Assembly (NCBI GenBank): GCA_037102815.1
Contig: BTPP01000002.1
Coordinates: 2,232,001-2,296,000 of the forward strand
DNA: 64,000 bases
From: Neurospora intermedia
Lineage: Eukaryota; Ascomycota; Sordariomycetes; Sordariales; Sordariaceae
Reading direction: 5' to 3'
How positions within the stretch are numbered: position 1 is the stretch's first letter; every line of letters starts with the position of its first letter. The notes below the pieces were generated by a model. That model had not been told where the DNA came from and did not search any database. It worked only from the letters and a program-made list of their open reading frames with translations. Below are positions 12,877 through 23,459 of this stretch, one piece after another. Made by a program: the position numbers and the translations under genes.

Positions 12877-14326
12877 ATGGCTACCAAAGGGATGTGGGAG
12901 ATAGACCCGGAGACGAAGTCCAAGGTATGTGAACGAGCAACCCGCCCAAGGCGTCCAACCCGTTCAATCGGCTGTCTTTGTGAAATTAGCTGCACGATCC
13001 AAAGGGCGAAAAGCGATGTGGCGGCGCAAAGGGCCAACTGGAACCTCCCAAGCTGACCTGTGACCCTTGTAGCTCGCTGCGATGCAGAAGGAGAACAACA
13101 ACAACATCTGCTGCGACTGCGGTGCCCCAAGCCCGCAATGGTGTTCACCAAAGTTCGGCATCTTTATCTGTCTCTCGTGCGCGGGCGTTCATCGCGGCCT
13201 GGGCGTGCACATCTCGTTCGTGCGCTCGGTTTCCATGGACGCCTTCAAGCAGGCCGAAATCGAGCGCATGCGGCTCGGCGGCAATGACACCTGGCGCACC
13301 TTTTTCGAGAACCACTCCGACACCAAGATGCGCGGAATCAGCTGGGACGATGCGACGATTGCGGAGCGGTACAGCGGCGATGTTGGCGAAGAATACAAGG
13401 AGAGGCTGAGTGCCAAGGTTGAGGGGAGGGAGTACGTGCCTGGGGAGAAGAAGCCACTGGCCCAGCAGCAGCAGCAGGAGGCAAGTCAGAGTCCAAGCAG
13501 CGTGGCTGGTGGGGTGCCATTGAGCGGCACGAGCAGTAGGACAGCCAGCCCCAAGCCGGGAACGACGATCAAGGTGGACGACAAGTACTTTGCTAAACTG
13601 GGCGCTGCCAACGCCAGCAGACCGGACAATCTGCCGCCTAGCCAGGGAGGAAAGTATCAGGGCTTTGGAAACACAGTGTCGACGCAGCCGAAGAATGATG
13701 GCGGCGCAAGCTTGCCGGGCCTCGACGAGTTGCAAAAGGATCCCGTGGCGGCGCTGAGTAAAGGGTTCGGATGGTTTACCAAGACAGTGACCCAGACAGC
13801 GAAGACGGTTAATGAGGGTTATATCCAGCCTACAGCTAAGCAGGTACGTATCCTTGGTCCCCGCTCAACAACCCATCCCTCTGTCAGGCATTGGCCCAGG
13901 ACAAATCTACTTGAATCACTTTCGAGATACATGTTTGCTAATTTGGACTTCTTCCGCCCAATATAGATAGCCGAATCGGAGCTCGCAGCAAAAGCCCGTG
14001 TTGCGGCAGCGCAAGCCGCCGTTTCAGCACAGACTGTAGCACAGGCTGGCGCCAAAACCGCGACAGAGAGTTTCAACCGGTTTGTCGAGGGAGGACCTTC
14101 CAACTCCGCTGGTGGTGGCTATAGGTCAGTTCCCTCTGGCGGTGGTGGCAGCAACTTTGATGAGAGCAAGAGGTCGTTCTGGGATGACTTCTCTAGCGCG
14201 GCCGACCAGAGAAAGCCAGCCGGTAGCTCGATCGGGACAGCAGTTATGGGCAAGGGTGGAAGCAGCGGTAGCTCCACTGCTCCTCCCCCAGCAGCTTCCA
14301 AGAAGGACGAGTGGGATGACTGGTAG
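12877..14326 (+). CDS. GCS1: ADP-ribosylation factor GTPase-activating protein (Gcs1/ArfGAP1 type)
   Basis: Exons are 12877-12924, 13073-13843 and 13967-14326; all introns are phase 0 (148 and 123 nt) and the product is 392 aa. The ArfGAP zinc finger is complete as C29-x2-C32-x16-C49-x2-C52, followed by [14 protein letters not shown] with the arginine finger R57. The middle region is Ser/Gln-rich and then carries amphipathic, ALPS-like segments ([20 protein letters not shown]). The C-terminus ends KKDEWDDW, the short motif expected for COPI or coat contact in ArfGAP1 proteins. It stimulates GTP hydrolysis on Arf1 in Golgi/COPI vesicle traffic. The start ATG (CCCACCATGG) has a good fungal context. 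Confidence 0.95.
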
Positions 14327-15016
14327 ATGGCTTTTTGACCCGTAGCGTCATTGGATGAATAGCGAGGTGGAATGGTAGTGGTAATGAAATCATTTACAGC
14401 CTATGGTTTGTGTCTTTTACTACATCGTCGTTTGGGCTGATCAAGGGGGTTCAACGGTGTTGTGTCCAAGGTGAGACCGACTTGGGGTGTTGAGATGCAA
14501 GGGTCAGGATCAGGGTAGGGTAGGTAAACTAATCGATAATCTCGAATCGACTCCGGCGTCGGAGGATCCAGTGTACGGCGAGGTCCCGTCGTTTGGATCA
14601 GAAAGGTGTCTACAGAAATTGGTGAGGTCAACTGATGGCTCATTGCTCTAAGCAGTATCAAACTTGACAACAATTTCTTATATTCGTCAAGTCACTGAAC
14701 CAAGAATTAGACCAAGTGCATGGCAGTCATTCACATGTTGATATCGTCCTTTTGGAATCATCAAAAGAGTGACAATGCCGGGGTTGGGGTTAGGGTTAGT
14801 GTATGACCGAGGTTGGGTCGGTTCTAGCCGGCGGGACCAGCTGCATGGACACGGCCCGCGGTTCGTCATCATGGGTGTGCGTGCCGTCGGCTTTGACGTC
14901 CCCATTCTCACGTACCCCGTTCCCCATTCCTCCTACTGATGTGATTGTGACTAGAGCTCAAGCCATTGAGTCCACCCGCTCTCATCCCACCCTTTTCCCC
15001 CGGATACCACAAAACA
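14327..15016. other. Intergenic region, ArfGAP to ETF-beta
   Basis: This 690-bp stretch holds the 3' UTR of the ArfGAP gene and the promoter of the next. A short telomere-like string (GGGGTTGGGGTTAGGGTTAG) lies at 14780-14799. I see no other feature. Confidence 0.55.
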
Positions 15017-16012
15017 ATGTCAGCCCTACGGATATTGGTGCCCGTCAAGCGGGTTATTGACTATGCGGTATGTCTTCCATCCTGTTTACCACCTAGTCAA
15101 GGGCAACAACATAACGGGTGTTCACGCACCATACAACACTTCTGATATGGAGTCCCTGCTGCACATTTACATGGTATGCTGTTATACCTACCTGAGTACA
15201 GATGACTGATGTGGATACTCCTCCCAATCAATACAGGTCAAGCCGCGAGTCAACAAGGCCCAGACGGGCGTCGAGACGGCCGGTGTCAAGCACAGCATGA
15301 ACCCCTTCGACGAGCTATCGGTCGAAGAGAGCGTGCGCATTCGCGAGGGGAAGAAGACCCCCGTCGAGGACATTTGCGTCATCAGCGCCGGGCCAACCAA
15401 GGCCCAGGACATCCTGCGCACCGCCATGGCCATGGGCGCCGACCGGGCCATCCACGTCGAGACCAAGGAGGGCGAGGACCTCGAGCCGCTGGGCGTCGCC
15501 AAGCTGCTCAAGGCCGCCACCGAACAGAACAAGAGCAACCTGGTGATCCTGGGCAAGCAGAGCATCGACGACGACGCCGGCCAAACGGGCCAGATGCTGG
15601 CCGGTCTGCTGGGCTGGGCGCAGGCCACCCAGGCGAGCAAGATCGAGTTCACCGGCGGCGATTCCGTGCAGGTGACGAGGGAGGTGGATGGCGGTGTCGA
15701 GACGCTCAAGGCCAAGCTGCCCATGGTCATCACGACCGACTTGCGCCTCAACGAGCCCCGGTACGCGAGCTTGCCCAACATCATGAAGGCCAAGAAGAAG
15801 CCGCTCGAGAAGAAGACGCTGGCGGATTACGGTATTACGGCCGAGAAGAGGCTCAAGACTATCAAGGTCACCGGTAAGGACTACAATTCGTTTTAAGCTG
15901 GATGGAAGTTTGCTAACTCCGTCGTTCAGAGCCTCCCCCGAGACAGGGTGGTGGTAAAGTGGAGGATGTGGATGGCTTGGTCTCGAAGCTCAAGGAGCTT
16001 GGTGCTCTTTAA
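15017..16012 (+). CDS. ETFB: Electron transfer flavoprotein subunit beta
   Basis: Exons are 15017-15067, 15237-15873 and 15930-16012, with introns of 169 and 56 nt; the product is 256 aa, the normal family length. Diagnostic blocks are ILVPVKRVIDYAVKPRVN, HSMNPFDELSVEES, VILGKQSIDDDAGQTGQMLAG (the ETF-beta signature with the AMP/FAD-proximal loop) and the KKPLEKKTLADYG segment of the recognition loop. With the alpha subunit it forms the mitochondrial matrix flavoprotein that carries electrons from acyl-CoA and other dehydrogenases to ETF-ubiquinone oxidoreductase. The first 17 residues are encoded by a separate exon. The join restores VIDYA-VKPRVN, which is why no mini-exon is assumed in the long first intron. 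Confidence 0.96.
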
Positions 16013-17505
16013 ACCGGTCATACACCAACCACTTACTGAGTTCCAGGATCTTGTGTCGAAGACATCTGTTGTGGAATAGAAAAATTGATATTCACGTCCC
16101 TACAGCTGTGTTGTGGATACGCAACCGGACATGCTCTTCTAATAGCCGGTAAGGGCGTCACAACGTCTCATGGGGACCGTGACGGCCCGGGGCCTGGAGC
16201 TTCAGCTTATTCATGCATGCTTCTACGACAAGCTGGCCGGTTGAGATGAAAGAGGCTTGAGCCGGCCACATTGGCACCAACTTCGTTGCAGGATGTGTCG
16301 CGTCAAGCGCAACAGTACGAAGAGCTATGTTTTGTGTCTTGTCCTGTCTTGCGGTTTTCAATGATGGAAAACCTCGCCAGGTGTTCTGGTGGTCTCTGCT
16401 TTGATATTGCGTGTTCGGCCGAGTAAGCTGAATTCATCTGAAGTGGTAATGCCCAACATCCAGATGCTACGCGATGTATCAAATGCAATGTGACGTGTGG
16501 GAGCCTGTCATCCCCCACGTATTGGTGCTCGGCTGCTGTAAGGTACCACTACCGCAAGGATGCTACTTACGTGGCTTGACAAGGTGGTGACGATGCCTCT
16601 TTTCAATTGGTGTGCTGTCGCCGAGAGTATATGCTGGATCCAGATGCTAGATTTGGTTGCTCCTTCCTCTATCAGTGTGCGGCCTCCGTTGTTCGTGCAG
16701 CCGATCACGACGACCGGCTCTAGCGCAACCTGGGTTTGGAGCTTCAGAAGCTTGAAAGCGAGGCGAATCGCGACTGTACAAGTCCCCGCAACTTGAGTCA
16801 CCGAAAGCGCGGGGTATCCACCATCTTTATCTGCGGCGGTAGGTAGGCGGGGACTTTGCGGGGGCTTTGCGGGACCCGACCACTCCAACTCCGAGATTCG
16901 TTGGGGGTGTCCCGGGCAGGAGATGCCGAGCTGGAGTTGCTTTTATTGTGAATGTCGTGGCTGGGGTTGTGGCATAGGAAGGTTGCGAGATGTGTAGTGT
17001 ACGTAGTAGCCCGGTATATTGAACACCGGATAGGTGATTCCAGCTGTGAGGCTCCGGGACTAGTAGGGGTGGCGACCGTGATGGTTAAAGGGCATGTGGA
17101 ACTTGCAGCGTCCCAACGAAGTCCAGGTCCCCAGTCATCCCAACGCTGCGATCAATCACCCCTCGGTCCCCGTGAATCGGCCTCTGGGACTCGCTAGCAG
17201 CGGGAGTCACCGAGTTCTGGACCAATCAGGTCGGCGCCGACCCTGTCACTGCGGCAGAAAAAAGACAAAAAGCTCAAAAAATTCTACCAGATCCAATCAA
17301 ATGTCGCCCTTTTTCTATTTGCCTCACCCACTTTCGCACCCTCTTTTATCTCCAAGTTTCTCCCCTCTACACTACAACTCACTCTGTCATCAACTCTTGC
17401 CCATCTACAAAACACGCAACAACCCCAATCGCTTCCCCCGACTTTCGGACTCTTTCGTCCAACCTTCTTCCTTCAGCTGAACTTGTCTTGTCGCAATCTG
17501 CCCTT
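16013..17505. other. Intergenic region upstream of arg-2
   Basis: This 1.5-kb stretch has no ORF with family resemblance. The last 250 bp are pyrimidine-rich and probably hold the arg-2 transcription start. A GAGTCA core (TGACTC on the other strand) lies at 17214-17219. Confidence 0.5.
17214..17219 (-). promoter_or_regulatory. Possible CPC1/Gcn4-type core site (TGACTC)
   Basis: The string GAGTCA reads TGACTC on the minus strand, the core of the general amino-acid control element bound by CPC1/Gcn4-type bZIP factors. It lies about 290 bp before the arg-2 uORF. A six-base match can occur by chance; the arginine-pathway context raises its weight. Confidence 0.35.
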
Positions 17506-18019
17506 ATGAACGGGCGCCCGTCAGTCTTCACCTCTCAGGTACGATAACGCGATAACCCCTCCATCGTGCTGGTATCCAGCCGCCATCCACCCAGTCCATC
17601 AAAGAAGTTCCCCCGGATGAGCAATGAAACCCCCATACCAGCCTGACTCGCGATGCTGTGTCAAAGTAGTTGGGACGACCCGCCATTAACCCACCAACCT
17701 GGGTGCTTGGCGTCATGCCGCTCTACGTTGGTTTTGGGAGATGTGGCCAGCAGTGATCCCTCAAGTTCAGCTCTTCACGGATCCTGATTGCATATCTCTC
17801 GAGATCGCGCAGACAGCCATCCTGCGGAGACTTCTTCTACTCGCTTCTGCCGCTTGCCGTTTTGTAGTGTTTGATCAAAACTAACTATGTTGCCTTTATA
17901 GGATTACCTCTCAGGTCCGCATCTCCGCCGATTCCCGTTGACTCACCGTTTTCCGGCAGGAATACTGACGATGAATTTTGTGTGTTACAGACCATCTGTG
18001 GAGAGCCCTTAACGCATAA
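17506..18019 (+). CDS. Arginine attenuator peptide uORF of arg-2
   Basis: A 24-codon upstream ORF is spread over three exons: 17506-17538, 17902-17914 and 17991-18019 (33+13+29 nt including TAA). The 363-nt intron ends TTTATAG. The 76-nt intron starts GTCCGC and ends TTACAG with an ACTGAC branch-like motif. The translation is MNGRPSVFTSQ, then DYLS, then DHLWRALNA, stop. This matches the fungal arginine attenuator peptide, including Asp12 and Trp19, which are known to be needed for arginine-dependent stalling. In N. crassa the nascent peptide stalls the terminating ribosome when arginine is high, lowering initiation at arg-2 and promoting mRNA decay. The stop lies 63 nt before the arg-2 ATG, as needed for leaky scanning and stalling. 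The recovery of a known peptide from split exons makes chance very unlikely. Confidence 0.96.
17939..17945 (+). promoter_or_regulatory. TGACTCA site inside the arg-2 leader intron
   Basis: A perfect palindromic-type CPC1/Gcn4 site, TGACTCA, lies within the second leader intron, between uORF exons 2 and 3. A second, shorter TGACTC is at 17644-17649 in the first leader intron. Position downstream of the start site is unusual, so function is uncertain. Confidence 0.35.
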
Positions 18020-18082
18020 GAGCCTCTCATCACCCAGCAGCCTCACCAATCACCACCGCACCCCATCACCATTCAAGTCAAG

Positions 18083-19500
18083 ATGTTCTCTCGCTTGGCC
18101 GCTCGTCTCCCCAAGGCTTCTGCCCTCAATGGCGTCGCCGCCCGTCAGGTTCGCAACCTGAGCCAGCCCGCCATTACCGGCAGCAAGGGCAGGAACATGC
18201 CCGCCCGTGAGCCGCGCACTACTGCCGCTGCCACTGGCGCCGAGGCCACCTTCACTATCAGGGTGCGTACCTACAACTAGTCTTCTCTCGTGGCTAAACC
18301 TAACATCTTCTCGTTCAGGATGGCCCCGTTTTCCAGGGTACCGCCTTCGGTGCCAACACCAACATTTCTGGTGAAGCCGTTTTCACCACCTCCCTTGTCG
18401 GTTACCCCGAGTCGATGACCGATCCCTCGTACCGCGGCCAGATTCTGGTCTTCACCCAGCCCTTGATTGGCAACTACGGTGTCCCTTCGAATGAGCGTGA
18501 CGAGTTCAACCTCCTCAAGTACTTCGAGTCCCCCCACATCCAGTGCGCCGGTATCGTTGTCTCCGATGTCGCTACCCAGTACAGCCACTGGACTGCTGTT
18601 CAGAGCTTGGGCGAGTGGTGCGCCAGCGAGGGCATTCCCGCCATCTCCGGTGTTGACACTCGTGCGATTGTCACCTACCTCCGTGAGCAGGGTTCCTCTT
18701 TCGCCAGGATCTCCATTGGTGACGAGTACGACGCCGATGAGGATGAGGGCTTCATCGACCCTGGCCAGATCAACCTTGTCAAGCGCGTGTCCACCAAGGC
18801 TCCCTTCGTGGTTACCAACCCCAACGCGAAGTTCCACGTCGCTCTGATCGACTGCGGTGTCAAGGAGAACATCCTTCGCAGCTTGGTCAGCCGTGGCGCC
18901 TCCGTCACCGTCTTCCCCTACAACTACCCCATCCACAAGGTTGCCGAGAACTTCGATGGTGTCTTCATTTCCAATGGCCCTGGTGACCCCACCCACTGCC
19001 AGGAGACTGTTTACAACCTCGCCAAGCTTATGGAGACTTCCCCTATTCCCATCATGGGTATTTGCCTTGGTCACCAGCTTCTTGCGCTTGCTGTTGGTGC
19101 CAAGACCATCAAGCTCAAGTATGGTAACCGTGCCCACAATATCCCGGCTCTTGACTTGACCACTGGTCAGTGCCACATCACCTCGCAGAACCACGGTTAC
19201 GCCGTCGATATCAGCACCCTCCCTAGCGACTTCAAGGAGTATTTCGTCAACCTTAACGATGGCTCCAACGAGGGTATGATGCACAAGACCCGCCCCATCT
19301 TCTCTACCCAGTTCCACCCCGAGGCCAAGGGTGGTCCCATGGACTCTTCCTACCTCTTTGACAAGTACATGGAGAACGTCGAGCTTTTCAAGAGCAACTC
19401 CCAGGTCTACCGTGACAACAGGCCTACTCAGTTCATGATTGACATTCTCAGCAAGGAGCGTGTCGGCGTTGAGCCCACTCCTCTTTCTAACGCTGCTTAA
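18083..19500 (+). CDS. arg-2: Carbamoyl-phosphate synthase, arginine-specific, small (glutaminase) subunit
   Basis: Exons are 18083-18262 and 18319-19500, with a 56-nt phase-0 intron; the product is 453 aa. An Arg/Ser-rich N-terminus without acids ([15 protein letters not shown]) looks like a mitochondrial presequence. The CPSase small-chain domain starts with [12 protein letters not shown]. The class-I glutamine amidotransferase domain has FISNGPGDP, nucleophile C309 in GICLGHQL, and H393/E395 in FHPEAKGGP. The subunit hydrolyses glutamine and channels ammonia to the large subunit to make carbamoyl phosphate for arginine synthesis in mitochondria. Translation is expected to be controlled by the upstream attenuator peptide, and transcription by general amino-acid control. 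The long ORF on the opposite strand is a codon-bias shadow. Confidence 0.98.
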
Positions 19501-20528
19501 GCGACGAGAATGTCTTTGCATTTTCTTAGTGAACGGTGTTTGTCAATGGTCTTGGGTTATTGCTTTCCAGCATAAAGGATATAGGTTTTGCAAAAGGGAC
19601 TTTCTTGGGCGACGTCCTCTCGTTAATAATGGTTTAGGGTGTTTATGATATCTTTTGTTACTACTTTTAAAGGCGAAATCAGATAAGTTTGGTCGGCATT
19701 AGGCTGATATGGCGCAGAGAGGACAATATCTAGTTGATACATACCCATGTGCTATCACGTCCAAACATCTTCCAGTTGTTGTATTCTATCCGTTCCTGGT
19801 GATTGCCGTATATCTCCCAGTCCAGTACCTCCCCTAATTCGCTGCCCTTCAATATTCAGGGGTTATGTTGACAGCGTACTGTGTAAGCACTGGTTGCCGG
19901 GGAACATGGTGTCATTGACTGGTAAGCAGCGTGGCAGCCTCTGGTTCTGTGAAACCCGGTCTTCCCTGGTCTTGATTTTATACTGTTATCAAACAAATAA
20001 GTGTCGTCTTAGAAGATGGCAGGTATCTTAGAACAGAAAGTATTTGTTCTTCGTCGGATACGACTCTCCAAAAAAACATAGGCGAACAGGTGGGATACTT
20101 GTATACTAATGCTTCTTTTTACTGTAATCTTAGTCTCCGCTATTCGCTTAGCCTTCTTCGCCTGGTAAAGGTACATTTGCACCCTCAATTGGAAGGATGC
20201 GTCAACCCCTCCATGCGCTACTTATCCTGCTATCTATCCGTACATTTCTATGTTTTTACAGTGTAGAATATTTCTTGTGTATCAGGGTCCGTCCCGCGAT
20301 GCTGACCCTCTGTCCTGCAGGCCATGCGCAAAGCACTTTTTTGCTTCATGCACATGCCAGGAAGACCATCAAAAAGGCGACTTGTGTGAACCACATTACT
20401 GTCTGTACTGGAACATAATTAACTGCCGAGCGTCCCAGACGCCGCTCCTTTGTTCTTTTTTTCCTTTTCCCTTCTTTGTAAGATCCCGGGCGAAAGACAG
20501 AGGACTGGCTAACAGGTAGGGATGCCCT
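19501..20528. other. Intergenic region between convergent genes
   Basis: This 1.0-kb stretch lies between the stop codons of arg-2 and the SAP-domain gene. It is T-rich on the plus strand toward 20100-20480. No ORF in it has family resemblance. It presumably holds the two 3' UTRs. Confidence 0.55.
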
Positions 20529-22691
20529 CTAGTATCGATCACCACGGAACCCACCGCCGCCTCCACCACCTCCACCACCACCACCATGGCCGCGTCTCCG
20601 TCTCCTAGGAGGTCCACCTCCAAACGTAGGCAATGGCGCGCCGTCAAACCTCGACCTAGGTTCATCTCCACTACCACCGCCGCCTCTCCTCGGCGGCGGC
20701 TCATCGCGTCCTCCACCACCACCGGGTAGATACCGATCACCACCACGGGACCGGCCAAAAGGAGGGGGAGGTGGCCCGCCACGACCGCCGTCGCCACCAC
20801 CCATGCGACCACGACGACGCTCCGCCTCGCGATGTGGCGGCCTAATCCCAACAAACACCTCCTTTCCGCGATCGACAAACGAATCGTTGTCCTCGAACGT
20901 GTACCGGTTGATCTCGTCCTCCCGGCCCATGTCGCGGTGGCGATCGCGGGTGTAGAACGACCGCATGTTTTGCAGACGGCGCTCCGCAAGCTCGGCATTA
21001 ACAGGCCTATAGAGCAGCGACGGGTGGGTGCGGGTCGCCTTCATTTCGTCGCCCGTAAGTGCGGGCTGGGGCACGCGGCCGCCACGACCACGGGGGCCTG
21101 AGGGCGCGCCTTCAACGCCGGGATGTTGTTGCTGGCGGCCCGAGGCGGGACCGGAGGGAATGGCTGGAGGGGGGAGGGGCTCGCGTGCTGAGGAGGATAC
21201 TGATCCGCGGGTACCGGAAGCAGCAGCGGCTACAAGGGCTGGCGTCGGCTCGAGCTCGGCATTGACGAGGCGGGCGGTGATGTTGCCGTCCTCTTCGTCG
21301 CGTTCGTAGCGGACTTCCCATCTGGCGAGATTGCCGCGGCCGCCTTCGGACTGCTCCGTCTCCGCCCACTCGTTCACCCGGTCGGGAGGGATGAAATCCA
21401 CCCACAGCTCCTTTCGATTCCGCTCATTAGGCCAAATCTTTCCGTGGAGAGCGACACGAACGCGCGAGGCAGCCGCGACGGAGGTGAAGCTGACAAAAGC
21501 GTGGGTGCGAATTTGATCGAGGTAGAAATCTTGGACGGAGTCAGGATCCGGCAGGCTGCCCGGGGCCGCGGCGAACCTTTGGAGATGTTCACGAACAAAT
21601 TCGGAGCGGAGCGGTCTCATCAAGTTCTTGATGTATAGCGCTTGGGTCGCAGGGTGTTCGGAGGGGGCAACATCACGCTCGTCAATGTCCATATCGGCGT
21701 CGTACTTCACAGCGCTCCGATCGTGCGCTGCCCGTTCGGGGGATCGTTGCTTGAGGTCGGCCTCGGTCTGTACACGGTCGCGAGACTCCATCTCTTGATC
21801 GCCATCGTTCAAATCGCGCGGCTCGGAAGCTTGGCGGTGCTGTGGCGCTTCGTGCATCTCAGGAACTTTCTCTGAGTCGGCTGCAAGGGGAATCTCGGGG
21901 TGGATTGTAGCGTAGGAAGCGTCTTTGGCGCCCTGCTCGTCATCGAGGGGTAGCACTGTTTCGTCGGTTTGGCTCTCAAGTCCACTCATGCGTATATCTT
22001 CGTCTTCTTGCTCGGTGGGGCGCGCACGCTTCCGAGACGTTTCTTCCTCCGGAGGGGGACTGCGGGATCTGCGCTTTCTGCTAGGCGTATCGCTAGTGAG
22101 TTCAGGAGCCACAGGTACAGATCCGCTGTTGCTTTCTTCAACCTTCTCTTCCTTCTCTTCAGTTGTGTCGTTTCTGATCGCAGGAATATTGTTTGCTTCG
22201 GGCGCAGATTCTGCAGCGGACTCCCTTGTCGGCTCGTTTAATTCATCTTGTTTGACGTCCGGTTTTATTTGTGTGGCGTCATGCGCAGTAGTCGTCTTCT
22301 CTTCGGGAGCAACTGGCTCAGGAGCCGGGGATGCAGAGGGAGCTTCGGGCTGAGGTTCTTGCAAAGGAGCTTTCACCGGCGACGGGACAGGGCTGCCGGA
22401 GCTCTTTGTGGTTTCATCTTTGGCTGTGGTCTCAACGGCTTGTGCGCTGGTGGCCTCTGCTTCCTGGTTCTGTTCCTTGACCTCTTCGTTGTCCTGTTCT
22501 TTGTCCTCCTCCTGCTCTACCTCTGGGGGCGCGTCTCCTTCTTGTTGAGATACCTGGGCCTCCTGGTCGTCGACAGTCAAGCGTTCGACAAGGTCGGCCT
22601 TCTTCCCAGCCTGAGAGAGCCCGCGGCGCTTGAGCTCTTGACGTAGGTCAACGACTGTGAGCTTACTCCAGTCAGTCGTCATGTTGACCAT
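20529..22691 (-). CDS. SAP-domain protein with acinus-like RNA-binding region
   Basis: This is a single-exon gene of 720 aa from ATG 22691; a second ATG three codons on (22682) gives MTTDWSKL and is equally possible. An N-terminal SAP motif (WSKLTVVDLRQELKRRGLS..GKKADLVERL) binds DNA or RNA in nuclear proteins. A long, acidic, low-complexity region (Glu/Gln/Pro/Ser) follows. A degenerate RRM-like domain begins ALYIKNLMRPL and includes THAFVSFTSVAAASRVRVALHG and KELWVDFIP. After it, YRPVNAELAERRLQNM resembles the RNPS1-SAP18 binding motif of acinus. The tail is RGG/Gly-rich with poly-Gly. Order and motifs fit a fungal acinus-type splicing or ASAP-complex factor; that is inference. The frame is open further upstream to 22955, but that part lies in the transposon end and is not coding. 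A transposon starts about 210 bp upstream of the ATG. Confidence 0.85.
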   Translation of the reverse strand: MVNMTTDWSKLTVVDLRQELKRRGLSQAGKKADLVERLTVDDQEAQVSQQEGDAPPEVEQEEDKEQDNEEVKEQNQEAEATSAQAVETTAKDETTKSSGSPVPSPVKAPLQEPQPEAPSASPAPEPVAPEEKTTTAHDATQIKPDVKQDELNEPTRESAAESAPEANNIPAIRNDTTEEKEEKVEESNSGSVPVAPELTSDTPSRKRRSRSPPPEEETSRKRARPTEQEDEDIRMSGLESQTDETVLPLDDEQGAKDASYATIHPEIPLAADSEKVPEMHEAPQHRQASEPRDLNDGDQEMESRDRVQTEADLKQRSPERAAHDRSAVKYDADMDIDERDVAPSEHPATQALYIKNLMRPLRSEFVREHLQRFAAAPGSLPDPDSVQDFYLDQIRTHAFVSFTSVAAASRVRVALHGKIWPNERNRKELWVDFIPPDRVNEWAETEQSEGGRGNLARWEVRYERDEEDGNITARLVNAELEPTPALVAAAASGTRGSVSSSAREPLPPPAIPSGPASGRQQQHPGVEGAPSGPRGRGGRVPQPALTGDEMKATRTHPSLLYRPVNAELAERRLQNMRSFYTRDRHRDMGREDEINRYTFEDNDSFVDRGKEVFVGIRPPHREAERRRGRMGGGDGGRGGPPPPPFGRSRGGDRYLPGGGGGRDEPPPRRGGGGSGDEPRSRFDGAPLPTFGGGPPRRRRRGHGGGGGGGGGGGGFRGDRY

Positions 22692-22892
22692 TGATCCAGT
22701 CGTAATTAGTGTGATTCGTGGGTATTTTAATCGACAGCGCGAAATCAAATTTGGGGGAAGGCTGGCTGTCTTTGCAGTGAATGAAGCCTGCGGCGAGCTT
22801 GGGACGGGGACCTTTTTTTTTGGAGATTTCAAAGTCCGGGGCGCGTCGCGAATGGACAAGAAAAGCAAGCAGCATTTGGAGCCACCCACACC

Positions 22893-22901
22893 ATCCACTG
22901 T
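22893..22901 (+). repeat. Target-site duplication, left copy (element 1)
   Basis: ATCCACTGT lies directly outside the left terminal inverted repeat and is repeated exactly at 27117-27125. A 9-bp duplication is typical of Mutator-like transposons. Confidence 0.93.
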
Positions 22902-23007
22902 CGAAATCCATGGCCACATAGACCCATTTCCGTGCCCAGCTAGACCCCCCCACATTTACCGCTGAGTAAGCCCAGCCAGCCGCCCAGCCGCCCAGCCAGC
23001 ATACACA
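22902..23007 (+). repeat. Left terminal inverted repeat of element 1
   Basis: It pairs with 27011-27116 over 106 bp with four mismatches (left positions 22953, 22985, 23000, 23004). Each mismatch is C on the left and T on the reverse complement of the right arm. Confidence 0.93.
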
Positions 23008-23459
23008 CCGTGTGCATCGCTGCCCAACCCTCGCCGGCGTCGCGCAGTCTGTTAGCGATCGTTAGCGTTACGCGCAATTGAATGAAGCTATCGCAATACA
23101 TTACTTTACTATTTAGAAACTGTATATAGCGATTAAACACTTGCCTTTATTATTATTTAATCGAGTATCTTCAACCTTATAGTATTATTTACCGCTAGCC
23201 GACCTGTACCCGCGCCTACCTAACCGACCGTCGTATATTCGCTTAAATAAATTAGATTACTACCCTCCCCAATTATAACGAATATATCTAACTATAATTT
23301 AATAAATTTACCTATTAAAATAACCCCCAATCCATCTCGACCAATTACTCCCGACCGGAGTACAACTCCTCTTATTGAAATCCAATTGTTATTAATCCAC
23401 CGCCGCCCTTATAAAGTATAATTAAGAATACAATTACTGTAATTACCCAGCCAGTACGT

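Noticed and set aside
18277-19521. 414-codon open frame on the minus strand opposite arg-2
   Set aside because: It mirrors arg-2, has no family resemblance, and arises from the strong third-position C bias of the sense gene.
22692-22955. N-terminal extension of the SAP protein into the transposon end
   Set aside because: The extra frame translates the terminal inverted repeat and lacks conservation with the SAP start; the ATGs at 22691/22682 begin the SAP motif naturally.
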